This document shows positions 28,803-37,914 of a stretch of DNA of 64,000 nucleotides, in pieces. How positions within the stretch are numbered: position 1 is the stretch's first letter; each line of letters opens with the position of its first letter. Source of the stretch: an uncultured Sphingomonas sp. (GTDB lineage Bacteria; Pseudomonadota; Alphaproteobacteria; Sphingomonadales; Sphingomonadaceae); NCBI RefSeq assembly GCF_913774285.1, contig NZ_CAJYHX010000019.1, positions 148,917 to 212,916 of the forward strand, in the 5' to 3' direction. The notes beneath the pieces were generated by a model. That model was not told the DNA's origin. It saw nothing but the letters and a program-made list of their open reading frames with translations, and ran no database searches. The position numbers and the translations under genes were made by a program.

Positions 28803-30152
28803 CTAGGCCAGAGCCTCGCCCATCACCCGGATCGCCGCCACCTTGGCGGTGAGCGGCGCCCAGTCGTCGCGCTCGGCAATGGCGGACCAGAGCGATTCGA
28901 CCTCGTCGATCAGCATCGAACAGGGCTCCCCGCGCCAATAGGCGTGGTCGCGGGGTTTGCGCGGACGATAGTCGGCGAGGCGGCTGCGGACCTCGGCGAA
29001 CTCGGCACCATAGCTTTCGGGCAGGGCGCCGCCGAACGCGTCGAAATAGAAACGGTGGAGCAGCGTGCCGGTCTGGTTGAGCGCCACTTCCACGGCTTCG
29101 GTAAGCGCGCGGTCGTTGGCCTCGTCGCGCGGCTGGACGCCGAGGCGCCAGAGCACGGCCTTCGCCTCCTCGCGGTGATAGGCGGGGGCGAAGCCCTCCA
29201 GCGCGGCGATCAGCGGCGCTTCCTCGGCGATCAGGCGCAGCGAGATGGCGAGCTGCATCACGTCCCAATAGATCGCCTCGGGCTGGCGCCCGAAGGCATA
29301 GAGGCCGTTCTGATCGAAATAGGCCGCGGTGAAGTTCGCCGCCCAGCTGGGGGCGAAGCGCCAGGGGCCATAGTCGAAGCTCTCGCCGGTGACGTTGATA
29401 TTGTCGCTGTTGAGCACGCCGTGGACGAAGCCCGCGGCCATGAACTGGCCGCCCATCCGCGCGGTGCGGGCGACGACATGGGCGAGCAGGCGCTGCGGCG
29501 CGTCCGGCCCGTCTTCCTCGCCGAAATAATGGCGCAGCACATAGGCGGTGAGCTTCCGCAGACCTTCCACGTCTTGGAAATAGGCGAGGCGCTGGAACAC
29601 GCCGATGCGGATATGGCCGTGGTTGAGCCGCACCAGCACCGCGGAGCGGGTGGGGGAGGGCTCGTCGCCGCGATGGAGCGATTCGCCGGTCTCGACCAGC
29701 GAGAAGGTGCGGCTGGTTTCGACGCCCAGCGCCTCCAGCATCTCGGTTGCGAGGATCTCGCGAACCCCGCCCTTCAGCGTCAACCGGCCGTCGCCGAAGC
29801 GGCTGTAGGGCGTCTGGCCCGATCCCTTGGTGCCCAGGTCCATCAGTCGGCCGGCCTGGTCGGTCATCTGCGCGAACAGGAATCCGCGGCCGTCGCCGAT
29901 CTCGGGATTGTACACGCGGAACTGGTGGCCGTGATAGCGCAGCGCCAGCGGCCGGGCCAGGCTGCCCTTCAGCGGCTCGAACCGGGCGAAATGGGCGAGC
30001 CATTCGGCATCGCTCAGCCCCTCCAGCCCGACGGTCGCGGCGGCGCGGTCGTTGCGGAAGCGGAGGATCGTCTGGGGGAAGCGCGCGGGCGCCACCGGAT
30101 CGTAGAAGCCATCCCCGAGTTCGAGGATCGCCTGTTGCGGAGCGAAGGCCAT
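28803..30152 (-). CDS. selO: Protein adenylyltransferase SelO (YdiU/UPF0061)
   Basis: A 449-residue pseudokinase-fold enzyme. SelO transfers AMP to Ser, Thr and Tyr residues of proteins and is linked to oxidative stress responses. Signatures: RYHGHQFRVYNPEIGDGRG, KGSGQTPYSRFGDGR, GGVREILATEMLEALGV, RLNHGHIRIGVFQ and NSDNINVTGESFDYGPW (metal-binding Asn/Asp). Slightly shorter than E. coli YdiU. The ATG at 30152 is 18 bases from the divergent alpha/beta-hydrolase ATG and has no visible ribosome site, so it may be leaderless or start differently. The stop is 61 bases upstream of astD on the same strand. Confidence 0.93.
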   Translation of the reverse strand: MAFAPQQAILELGDGFYDPVAPARFPQTILRFRNDRAAATVGLEGLSDAEWLAHFARFEPLKGSLARPLALRYHGHQFRVYNPEIGDGRGFLFAQMTDQAGRLMDLGTKGSGQTPYSRFGDGRLTLKGGVREILATEMLEALGVETSRTFSLVETGESLHRGDEPSPTRSAVLVRLNHGHIRIGVFQRLAYFQDVEGLRKLTAYVLRHYFGEEDGPDAPQRLLAHVVARTARMGGQFMAAGFVHGVLNSDNINVTGESFDYGPWRFAPSWAANFTAAYFDQNGLYAFGRQPEAIYWDVMQLAISLRLIAEEAPLIAALEGFAPAYHREEAKAVLWRLGVQPRDEANDRALTEAVEVALNQTGTLLHRFYFDAFGGALPESYGAEFAEVRSRLADYRPRKPRDHAYWRGEPCSMLIDEVESLWSAIAERDDWAPLTAKVAAIRVMGEALA

Positions 30153-30170
30153 GCGGCGATATGGGGCGCG

Positions 30171-31040
30171 ATGGATGCTCGGCGCAACTACTCCGATGGC
30201 GTTTGGTGGTCGAAAGACGGCCTGCGCTTGCATTATCGCGACTATCCGGGCCGCGCCGACCGCCCGCCGCTGCTCTGCTTCCCGGGCCTCACCCGCAACG
30301 CGCGCGACTTCGCCGATCTGGCGACACGCTTCTCGGGCGAGTGGCGGGTGCTCTGCGTCGAATTCCGCGGCCGGGGCGAGAGCGCCTATGCCAAGGATCC
30401 GATGAGCTATGTGCCGCTCGTCTATCTCCAGGATGTCGAGGCGCTGCTCGCCGAGCTGAAGATCGAGAAGTTCGTCGCGGTAGGCACCTCGCTCGGCGGT
30501 ATCGTGACGATGCTGCTCGCGGCGACCGACGGCGGCAAGCTGGCCGGCGCCGTGCTCAACGACGTGGGGCCGGAGCTGAACCCGGCGGGTCTGGCGCGGA
30601 TCCGCACCTATGTCGGCAAGCAGGTCTGGTACCCGACCTGGATGCACGCGGCGCGCGGCGTCGCCGAAGCGAATGCAGATGTGTACCCGGACTACCGGAT
30701 CGAGGACTGGCTGGCGATGGCCAAGCGGCTCCACCGGGTGAACAGCCAGGGCCGCATCGTGCTCGACTACGACATGAAGATCGCCGAGCCGTTCCGCGTG
30801 CCGGGCAACGAGGCCGGGCCGGACATGTGGCCAACGATCGACGCGCTGGCCGGCCGCCCGCTGCTGGTGGTGCGCGGCGAACGCTCGGACATCCTGCGCG
30901 CCGAGACGGCCGAGAAGATGGTCGCGCGGGTACCCGGTGCCGAGCTGGTGACGGTGCCGCGGGTGGGCCACGCGCCGACCCTTGACGAGCCGGAAGCCGT
31001 GGCGGGGATCGAGCGGCTGCTGGCGAAGGTCGCGGGCTGA
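30171..31040 (+). CDS. Alpha/beta-fold hydrolase
   Basis: A 289-residue cytoplasmic alpha/beta hydrolase. Visible elements: oxyanion region FPGLTRNARDF (~45), VEFRGRGES (~72), nucleophile elbow GTSLGG (Ser ~113), acid Asp in GERSD (~246) and His in VGHAPTLDEP (~271). It belongs to the broad esterase/haloalkane-dehalogenase-like group; the substrate cannot be told. The start ATG at 30171 has only a weak GGGGCG upstream and lies 18 bases from the divergent selO start. It converges with the TonB receptor gene across a hairpin. Confidence 0.85.
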   Translation: MDARRNYSDGVWWSKDGLRLHYRDYPGRADRPPLLCFPGLTRNARDFADLATRFSGEWRVLCVEFRGRGESAYAKDPMSYVPLVYLQDVEALLAELKIEKFVAVGTSLGGIVTMLLAATDGGKLAGAVLNDVGPELNPAGLARIRTYVGKQVWYPTWMHAARGVAEANADVYPDYRIEDWLAMAKRLHRVNSQGRIVLDYDMKIAEPFRVPGNEAGPDMWPTIDALAGRPLLVVRGERSDILRAETAEKMVARVPGAELVTVPRVGHAPTLDEPEAVAGIERLLAKVAG

Positions 31041-31081
31041 GGCTGCGCCGATAGCGCGGCTTTCGGGAAAGCGCTGAACCG

Positions 31082-31109
31082 GCGGGGAAGCGGCAATGCG
31101 CCTCCCCGC
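31082..31109. terminator. Hairpin between convergent hydrolase and TonB receptor
   Basis: Inverted repeat GCGGGGA (31082-31088) / TCCCCGC (31103-31109) in the 79-base gap between convergent stops. A second small stem AGCGC/GCGCT lies a few bases upstream near 31053-31075. There is no T run; it probably acts as a bidirectional terminator. Confidence 0.5.
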
Positions 31110-31119
31110 TACGTGCTCC

Positions 31120-33846
31120 TCAGAACCGCGTGCGCAGCGTCAGGCCATAGGTGCGCGGCTCTGCCAGGAACGAGCCGAACATCGCATTGCCCACCGCGAA
31201 ACTCGGCGCGCCGAACGCCTGGACCTGCGAGCGGCTGCCGGCGCCCTGGAAGGGCAGGTTGAATGCGACCTGCTGGTAGTTGGTGTCGAGCAGGTTCTGC
31301 GCCCAAAGCTCCACCGCCCATTTCTCGTCGGGTCCGCGCAGGCCGATGCGCGCGTTCATCGTGACGAAGCCGTCCTGCAGCTTTTCAACGAACAGGTCCG
31401 AGCCGGTGTTGTAGTCGCTGGTCATGCGGCCATCGACATAGAACAGCGCGGTCATGCCGTTGCTGCCGATCGGCGGGGTCCAGGTCACTGCGCTGGTCAC
31501 CGTGTTGCGGGGCGCGTTGGACATCTGGCTGCCGGGGAGCAGGAACAGCGCCGAGTTCAGCGGCTCGCCGGCCTTGGAGCCGACCAGGTCGCGCTGGTAT
31601 TTGGCGTCGGCCAGCGTGTAGCCGAGATTCACCGTGAAGTTGGAGGTCGGGTAGAAGCCGAGCTCCAGTTCCACGCCCTGCGTCACCACGCCCTTGCCGA
31701 CGCTGCCGGTGCAGGCCCCCGTCGCCGAGCTGTTGTCGCGATCGGCGCCGTTGAGCGCGGTGCTGCAGCCGCCGATATTCTGGACGATGTAGCTGGTGCC
31801 GTTGAAGGTGTTGAGCTGGAAGTTGGTGAACTCCGAGCGGTACAGCGCCATGTTCGCGGTGATGTGGCGCGCGCTGTACTTGGCGCCGATCTCGAAGGCG
31901 TTCACCGTCTCCGGATCGAAGCGCAGGTTGGTCACCGAAGACGGGCGCGGGGTGGCGAACACCGTCGTTGACAGGTCCGAGCGATCGAGATTGTAGCCGC
32001 CCGCCTTGTAGCCCCGCGCATAGGAGGCATAGAAGAGCGTGCTCTCCGCCGGCTTCCACGAGAGCACCGCGGTGCCGGTCAGCTGGCCTTCCTTGAACTT
32101 GTCCGCAAAGGGCACCCCGGTCAGCGCCGAGGTGGAATTGCCGGTGCAGGTCAGCGTGACGATGCCGCCGGCAAGCGACTGCAGCGTCGCGTTGGTGCTG
32201 GCGAGCAACGGCGCCATCGCCGCCTGCTGCGAGGGGCAGACGGTGTTGTTGTTGTTGAACGACGCCTGCAGCGACTTGCTTTCGTGCGTGTAGCGCGCGC
32301 CGAGGGTGAAGCTGAGCGTCTTGGTCAGCTTGTAGATATTGTGGGTGAAGAAGGCCCAGTTCTCGCTGGTCTGGTCGTACAGGTCCAGCGTCGAGCCGAG
32401 ATCGTTGAGCGTGCTCAGCCGATCGATGCCACCGATGACTTGCGGGCCGACCGCGGGCGTGAGCACGGCACGGCCCGCGGCGCTCAGGCAGCCGGGCCGC
32501 TTTGGATCGCGCAGCGCTGCCGCCGGGTTGATCGTCGCCACCATCCGGCAGGCGGCGAAGGCGCCGTACTGGGTGCCGAAGCGGAGATTGTCCGCCACGC
32601 GCAGCTTCTCGTGCGCATAATAACCGCCGACCAGCCAGTCGAGCTTGTCGCCCAGGATCGTGCCCGAGAAGCGGCTCTCATGGCTGAAGGTGTGGAACTG
32701 GCGATAGGCGTTGCCGTCGTTCGGGCGGTAGGCGATGTCGACATTGCCGTAATCGATGTCGCCAGCGCCCGCAGACTTGTACTCACGATAGGCGGTGAGC
32801 GAGGTCAGCTGCGTCGACCCGAGATTCCAGCGGACGCGCGCGGAGAGGCCGTAATCGGTGGTGAGGTTGGCATAGGCGCGACCGGACGTGAGCGCGATCT
32901 GGCGGTTATAGGGGGTGCCTTCGCTCGGCAGCACGCCGCCCAGGCTGCGCAGGATCGCGGTGATGCGGTTGCCGGCGGGGTTGATCGCGAAATCGCCGGG
33001 CACGCCGGGGGTGGGGTCCAGCTTCTCGCGCGTGTCCATATAGACGGCGCCGCAGCATTTCTCGTTGCGATGGGTGTAGTCGGCGATCAGGCGAATGCCG
33101 AGATCGGGGTTTACGGTGAAGAGCAGCTGGCCGCGCACGAAATAGCGGTTGCGGTCATTATAGTCGGTATTGTTGACGACGTCGTGGAGATAGCCGTCGC
33201 GCTTCGAATAGACCCCGTCGAGGCGGAAGGCGACCAGGTCCTTCACCACCGGGCCGGTCAGCGCGCCCGACAGGCGGACGGCATTGAAATTGCCATAGGT
33301 CGCCTCGGCGAAGCCGCCGAAGCGGAATTCGGGAACCTTGGTGTAGATACTGATCGCGCCTGCCGAGGAATTGCGGCCGGACAGCGTGCCCTGCGGCCCG
33401 CGCAGCACCTCGATCCGCTCGATCTCGCCCATGTCGTTGAGGCCCGAGCCGGTGCGGCTGCGGTAGATGCCGTCGATGAACACCGCGACCGAGCTTTCGA
33501 GGCCGGGGTTGTCGCCTACCGTGCCGATACCGCGCACACGCGCCGCGGCATTGGCTTCGGAGCCGGTGGAGGAAACGAGCAGAGAGGGGGCGATCTGCGT
33601 CATCTGGCGAATGTCGGTCGCGCCCGAATTCTGCAGCGCCGCCTGGCCGAAGGCGGACACCGCGATCGGCACGTTGGACAGCCGCTCCGAACGACGGGTG
33701 GCGGTGACCACGATATCCGCCGAATTGGGCGAGTCGTTTTCGGCTGCGGGAGGGGTGTTGGCGGCGGATCCGCGCAGATCCTGCGCCGCCGCGGGTGCCG
33801 CTAGGGCAACAATGCCCGCGGACAGCAACAATGCCCATTTCGACAT
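31120..33846 (-). CDS. TonB-dependent outer-membrane receptor
   Basis: A 908-residue receptor. Signal peptide cleaved near APAAAQ (~22), TonB box-like DIVVTATRR (~45), plug with RVRGIGTVGDN and EVLRGPQGTLSGRNSSAGA, then a large barrel ending in the aromatic pattern RTYGLTLRTRF. The type resembles the preceding 14.6-kb receptor more than the SusC-like sugar receptors. AGGAG lies about six bases before ATG 33846, which I chose over the frame start at 33867. It follows the alpha-toroid protein gene by 136 bases on the same strand, so joint transcription is possible. Cys pairs in the barrel loops suggest disulfides. Ligand unknown. Confidence 0.9.
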   Translation of the reverse strand: MSKWALLLSAGIVALAAPAAAQDLRGSAANTPPAAENDSPNSADIVVTATRRSERLSNVPIAVSAFGQAALQNSGATDIRQMTQIAPSLLVSSTGSEANAAARVRGIGTVGDNPGLESSVAVFIDGIYRSRTGSGLNDMGEIERIEVLRGPQGTLSGRNSSAGAISIYTKVPEFRFGGFAEATYGNFNAVRLSGALTGPVVKDLVAFRLDGVYSKRDGYLHDVVNNTDYNDRNRYFVRGQLLFTVNPDLGIRLIADYTHRNEKCCGAVYMDTREKLDPTPGVPGDFAINPAGNRITAILRSLGGVLPSEGTPYNRQIALTSGRAYANLTTDYGLSARVRWNLGSTQLTSLTAYREYKSAGAGDIDYGNVDIAYRPNDGNAYRQFHTFSHESRFSGTILGDKLDWLVGGYYAHEKLRVADNLRFGTQYGAFAACRMVATINPAAALRDPKRPGCLSAAGRAVLTPAVGPQVIGGIDRLSTLNDLGSTLDLYDQTSENWAFFTHNIYKLTKTLSFTLGARYTHESKSLQASFNNNNTVCPSQQAAMAPLLASTNATLQSLAGGIVTLTCTGNSTSALTGVPFADKFKEGQLTGTAVLSWKPAESTLFYASYARGYKAGGYNLDRSDLSTTVFATPRPSSVTNLRFDPETVNAFEIGAKYSARHITANMALYRSEFTNFQLNTFNGTSYIVQNIGGCSTALNGADRDNSSATGACTGSVGKGVVTQGVELELGFYPTSNFTVNLGYTLADAKYQRDLVGSKAGEPLNSALFLLPGSQMSNAPRNTVTSAVTWTPPIGSNGMTALFYVDGRMTSDYNTGSDLFVEKLQDGFVTMNARIGLRGPDEKWAVELWAQNLLDTNYQQVAFNLPFQGAGSRSQVQAFGAPSFAVGNAMFGSFLAEPRTYGLTLRTRF

Positions 33847-33982
33847 ATCGGCTCCTCTCTTTCCCAAGCTTTTGCTTTGGTTTGACTGCCTGGTTTGCCG
33901 AAAGAGCCATAAATTTCAGTGAACGTCGCCTCGGGGTTTTGACGGGGATGATTTTCCTTCTGAGGACATGCCTTGGCACGGC

Positions 33983-35098
33983 TCAGGAGGAGCGGTGGGT
34001 CTCCAGCGCTTCACTGGCCTTGAGGGCGAACAGCGCCGTCACCGCGCTGCTGCCGTGATCGACCAGGACCGGCAGGCCTGTGGCCGTGCGGGCGAAGCGC
34101 AGCAGCGGCCGAGCCTGCCATCCCTCGGCGCCGGGCATGAGCACGGCGCGCGCTTCGCCTGCCAAGGCGCGGGGAAGTTCGGTTCGCGTCGCCCGCAGCG
34201 CCAGGACGGCCAGCGCCGTGGCAAGCGGGTCGGCGCCGTCCATTCCCCAGCCCAGGCCGGGGTGACGGCTTGCGTGGAGGAAGCGGGCGCCACATGCCAC
34301 GGCGGGGTGGTTGGGCATCACGGCGCCCAGCAGGCGCAAGGCCAGCCAGGTACCGTGATAGGGATCAATCCCTGCCGCCGATGCCCAACTGCCGTCCGCC
34401 TGCTGGCGATCCGCCACCCAGCGGGCGCCCGCGACGATCATCCCGAGGAACCGCCGCGCGTCCCACCGGGCGAGCGCATAGACGAGGCTGGCGACGGTCT
34501 CCACCGCATCCGGCGCTGCGTTGTTCGGCAATACCCAGGTGGGAAGCACCCCATCGGCCTCGGCATAGGCGAGCAACACGGCAAGCGGCGGCGCGCAGTG
34601 GGTGGCGATCAGATCGCGCCTGCTCAGCCGCGCGAACAGCAGCAGGATCTGCGCGAGTTCGCCTACCTCGCCGGTGATGTCATGGTAGCGGTCGGTCTCG
34701 CCGCGCTGGGCAGGATCGGCTGCCCGGCGATGGCGTAGGATCTGCCGCACCGTCGCTACAATCGCCGGATGCCGCGCATCGATATCGGCGTCGAGCAGCG
34801 CATCCGCGATCAGGATCTGCACGAACAGGTCGAGGGTGCGGACGGCGTCCAGGCTGGGGGCCTGTACGTCGCCTCCCCGGCCAGGGAAGGGCGTCGCGGC
34901 GCCGTCGGCACCGACCCTCCCCAGCATGGCCACCGCGCGTGCGACGATCGCCGCGTGCGAGGCTGCCGACTCTGCGGGTACCGGCGCATCGGGCGGGCAG
35001 GGGCGCTGCAGCTGGCGCTTCGGCTGCGCGACGATTGGCGGCTCGGGCGCTGCGCCCGGAGCGACATGTTCCAAGGCGTCGTGTCCGAATGTCGGCAT
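33983..35098 (-). CDS. Alpha/alpha-toroid protein resembling squalene-cyclase repeats
   Basis: A 371-residue protein without signal peptide. It is mostly helical with repeat units like those of squalene cyclases and prenyltransferases: WVADRQQADGSWAS then YHGTWLALRLLGAV, ARFLHASRHPGLGWG then ATALAVLALRA, and earlier ETVASLVYALARWD. The QW-like motif (Q-x2-DGSW) appears once cleanly. I see no D-x-D-D acid motif of class II terpene cyclases, only DADIDARH, so enzyme activity is doubtful. I chose ATG 35098 because GGTGGG precedes it; the frame start at 35167 is unsupported. It lies upstream of a TonB receptor gene. Function unknown. Confidence 0.62.
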   Translation of the reverse strand: MPTFGHDALEHVAPGAAPEPPIVAQPKRQLQRPCPPDAPVPAESAASHAAIVARAVAMLGRVGADGAATPFPGRGGDVQAPSLDAVRTLDLFVQILIADALLDADIDARHPAIVATVRQILRHRRAADPAQRGETDRYHDITGEVGELAQILLLFARLSRRDLIATHCAPPLAVLLAYAEADGVLPTWVLPNNAAPDAVETVASLVYALARWDARRFLGMIVAGARWVADRQQADGSWASAAGIDPYHGTWLALRLLGAVMPNHPAVACGARFLHASRHPGLGWGMDGADPLATALAVLALRATRTELPRALAGEARAVLMPGAEGWQARPLLRFARTATGLPVLVDHGSSAVTALFALKASEALETHRSS

Positions 35099-35446
35099 GT
35101 CCACCCACCCCTGACCAGAATGTCTCCGGCGCGTCGCACGCTTGATACGCACGCCAGCAGAAAACATCGGCCGACGGTGGTAGCGCGGAGGGTTCGCGTT
35201 TCCGCTATGTTCACCTTAATCGACCAATGGCAGCGGTTGCGAAAGGGGAAGCTGGTCCGGAACGGAGTGGTAGCGCCAGCCTGCTTGGCGGTCGCGATGG
35301 CGCGGCTCGCGTGCCCCGTGATCAGCCGGGGGATGTGCTTCCCCCCCGAGGCCCTGATGATATGCAGGTGCAGCGCGGCGCTGCAGCCGGGCGGATCGGG
35401 AAGGTCCGTTGCGGAGCAGACCTTCCCCGAGCGCAGCGGTGGTGGT
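35099..35446. other. Intergenic region, promoter plus operon-end hairpin
   Basis: About 350 bases between two minus-strand genes. Candidate frames (GTG 35214 minus; 35227-35583 plus) have no product I recognise. It must hold the promoter of the toroid protein. Near its right end is the terminator-like hairpin at 35398-35427. Confidence 0.5.
35398..35427 (-). terminator. Terminator-like hairpin after the Gfo/ApbE operon
   Basis: Perfect 9-bp inverted repeat GGGAAGGTC / GACCTTCCC with a 12-base loop, 20 bases past the last stop of the operon (35447). No T run follows, so it may instead protect the 3' end of the message. Confidence 0.55.
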
Positions 35447-36628
35447 TCAGCCGCCCTGGACCGGCGGCCGCTGCCCGCCCGCCAGCGTCCGCGCCTTGTC
35501 CTGCGCGGTCAGCACCAGCTCGGCGGCGAGCAGTGCCTGGGCCTGGTTCTGCGCGACCTCGGTGCGCTGGACCACGTCGGTGACGAATTGCGGGCCGAAG
35601 GGCAGCGGCACGGTGCTGCAATCGATGTAGCGCGTGCCCTTGGCGTCGGCGAGGAACAGGTGGTTGCCCCCCGGCCGCCCGTGGATGTCGACGTACTTGC
35701 GCAGCTCGATATAGCCCTCGGTGCCGAGGATGAATACGCGGCCGTCACCCCAGGTCGGCAGCCCGTCCGGCGTGTACCAGTCGACGCGGACATAGCCGGT
35801 GCCGCCATTGCCGGTCAGCATCATGTCGCCGAAATCCTGGAACTTGGGGTGGTTCGGCGTGGCGAAATTGCCGACCTGCGAGGCTACCACCTGCGCTTCG
35901 GTGGAGCCGGTGTAGAAGACGAACTGGTCCGCCTGGTGGCTGCCGATATCGGTGAGGATGCCGCCATAATTGGCGACGTCCCAGAACCAATCGGGCCGGC
36001 TCGGCGCGCTCACCCGGTGCGGGGCGATGTTGATGGTCTGCACCACGCGGCCGATCGCGCCGGCATGGACCAGCTCGCCCGCCTTCACCGCGGCGCGCAC
36101 CTCGAGCCGTTCCGAATACATGATCGCGAACTTTCGCTTCGTCTCGGCGATGGTGCGGCGCACCTCGGCGAGCTGGGCGAGGCTGGTGATGCCCGGCTTG
36201 TCCGACAGGAAATCCTTGCCCGCGCGCATCACCCGGACGCCGAGCGGCGCACGCAGATTGGGGATCGAGGCGCTCGCGACCACCTGCACGCTCTTGTCGT
36301 CGAGGATCTCGGCTTCGCTGCGCGCCACCTTCACATCGCCATAGCGGGCGCGGAAGGGGATCAGCTGCTTGGGGTCGCCCGCATGCACCGCCACCAGCGT
36401 GCCGCCGCCGCGGATCAGCGCGTCGGTCATCGCATAGATGTGCGAATGGTCGAGCCCGATCACGGCGAAGCGGATGCGGTCCTTGGCGCTCGGGTCCGGC
36501 CCGGTCGGCGCGGCATTGGCGGAGACGCCGTTGCCCTGCGCGGTCGATTGGGCGCGGGCGGTGCCGGCGAGCCCGGCGCCGATAAGCCCGGCGCTGGCGA
36601 GGAGCAGGCGGCGATCGATCATGTCCAT
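35447..36628 (-). CDS. Exported Gfo/Idh/MocA-family oxidoreductase (third of operon)
   Basis: A 393-residue protein with an N-terminal export signal (DRRLLLASAGLIGAGLAG, twin-arginine-like, cleavage near ARAQ) and a Rossmann domain (~50-180: RFAVIGLDHSHIYAMTD, SDKPG in the place of the usual EKP). It continues with an alpha/beta substrate domain (TDIGSHQADQ). The nucleotide loop is GLDHSH, not the classical G-x-G-x-x-G, so cofactor handling may differ from its two relatives in this operon. It begins 23 bases after the preceding Gfo gene, with AAGGGA upstream of the ATG. Probably periplasmic oxidation or reduction of a sugar; the reaction is inferred from the operon. Confidence 0.85.
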   Translation of the reverse strand: MDMIDRRLLLASAGLIGAGLAGTARAQSTAQGNGVSANAAPTGPDPSAKDRIRFAVIGLDHSHIYAMTDALIRGGGTLVAVHAGDPKQLIPFRARYGDVKVARSEAEILDDKSVQVVASASIPNLRAPLGVRVMRAGKDFLSDKPGITSLAQLAEVRRTIAETKRKFAIMYSERLEVRAAVKAGELVHAGAIGRVVQTINIAPHRVSAPSRPDWFWDVANYGGILTDIGSHQADQFVFYTGSTEAQVVASQVGNFATPNHPKFQDFGDMMLTGNGGTGYVRVDWYTPDGLPTWGDGRVFILGTEGYIELRKYVDIHGRPGGNHLFLADAKGTRYIDCSTVPLPFGPQFVTDVVQRTEVAQNQAQALLAAELVLTAQDKARTLAGGQRPPVQGG

Positions 36629-36651
36629 GATGCTATCCCTTTGGGAGAAGG

Positions 36652-37914
36652 TCAGAAGGTGACGAGGTCGGTCGGCCAGGCGAGCGCCTTGCCCTGATCG
36701 ATCGCCTGCTCGCCGAGCAGCGAGGCGACGCTGGCATGATAAGCCTGGGCGAGCAGCCCCGGCACTTCCTTGCCGCTGCGCACCGCTTCGCCGAAGCCCT
36801 CGAACTGGAGCATCGTCTCGTCATATTCGCCCCAGCCGAGCGAATCGCCGGGGGTGGTCACCGGGAGTTCGGGGAACCAGGTGGCGCCGCCGATCGGCAC
36901 GGTGTTCTTGCGGCCGGCCTGCACGTCCGCGCGCATGCGGGCGAGGGCGGGCACCGCGCCGGGCTGGACTTCCTGGTAGATCCGGCCCAGCTCGGGTTCG
37001 ATCGTGCCCTTGCTGCCCTGAATCTGCTCCTCGCAGCCATAGCGGGCATTGTTGAGCATCGAGGTGTAGATCACCTTTCGCCCATCCGAATAATCGTAGA
37101 TCAGCGCGACCTGGTCGTAGACGTCGCGGCCGTCCTTCCAGAAGCAGATGCTGCCCGATCCCATCACGCGCGTGGGCAGGCCGCCCATGAACCAGTTGGC
37201 GACCTGGAGCTGGTGCGTCGCCAGCTCGGTCATCAGCCCGGCCGAGCGATCGCGATAGAGCCGCCAGTTGATCTCGCGCTCGGTGCCGCCGGGCGGGATC
37301 TGGCGGCGCCAGCTGCGATTGCGGTGCCAGCTGGCGCGGATCTGGGTGATCGGGCCGATCTCGCCCGCCTGCGCGCGCTTGAGCGCATTCAGATAGGTCG
37401 GGTTGAACAGCCGCTGATGGCCGATCTGGAGGATCTTGCCGCGCTGGCGGGCGCGCGTGACCATCGCGCTGCAATCGGCGATCGTCCGCGCCATCGCCTT
37501 TTCGCAGAACACCGGATAGCCCGCGTCGAGCGCATCGATGGTGTGGCGGGCATGGAGATCGAGCGGGGTGGCGATCACCACCGCGTCGATCTGCCGGGCC
37601 TCCAGCATCTTGCGGTGATCGGTGAAGATCGGGGTGTTGGCGGGCACATAGGCCCGCGCCTTGGCCATGTGCGGCTCGAAATTGTCGCACAGCGCGGCGA
37701 CGGTGCAGTTGCGCGTCTTGTTGAGGTTCTGGATCAGCGTGCGGCCGCGATCGCCGGTGCCGATCACGCCGATGCGGACGCGCGGGCCCTTGGCGATGTC
37801 CTCGGCGGCGCGGGCGGCCCAGGGGGCGGCGGCGCTCATTCCCACGCCGGCGGAGGCGAGCAGCACCCGGTCGAGAAAGGTGCGGCGGGATAGCGCGAAA
37901 TCGTCGTCGGTCAT
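36652..37914 (-). CDS. Exported Gfo/Idh/MocA-family oxidoreductase (second of operon)
   Basis: A 420-residue protein with a twin-arginine-type signal (SRRTFLDRVLLASAG, cleavage near ARA) that would carry a folded NAD(P)-bound enzyme to the periplasm. Rossmann core: IGVIGTGDRG (~48-57), IATPLDLHARH and VFCEKAMART with the conserved Lys of the E-K-P/A motif. The C-terminal domain has TELATHQLQVANW with the usual catalytic His. Related enzymes oxidise or reduce sugars or open glycosides by transient C3 oxidation. Its ATG overlaps the stop of the ApbE-like gene (ATGA), so they are translationally coupled. Confidence 0.88.
   Translation of the reverse strand: MTDDDFALSRRTFLDRVLLASAGVGMSAAAPWAARAAEDIAKGPRVRIGVIGTGDRGRTLIQNLNKTRNCTVAALCDNFEPHMAKARAYVPANTPIFTDHRKMLEARQIDAVVIATPLDLHARHTIDALDAGYPVFCEKAMARTIADCSAMVTRARQRGKILQIGHQRLFNPTYLNALKRAQAGEIGPITQIRASWHRNRSWRRQIPPGGTEREINWRLYRDRSAGLMTELATHQLQVANWFMGGLPTRVMGSGSICFWKDGRDVYDQVALIYDYSDGRKVIYTSMLNNARYGCEEQIQGSKGTIEPELGRIYQEVQPGAVPALARMRADVQAGRKNTVPIGGATWFPELPVTTPGDSLGWGEYDETMLQFEGFGEAVRSGKEVPGLLAQAYHASVASLLGEQAIDQGKALAWPTDLVTF

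Noticed and set aside
34810..35214. Minus-strand frame upstream of the toroid protein as a possible RiPP precursor
   Set aside because: It overlaps the toroid gene in another phase, starts at GTG without ribosome site and has no leader/core organisation.
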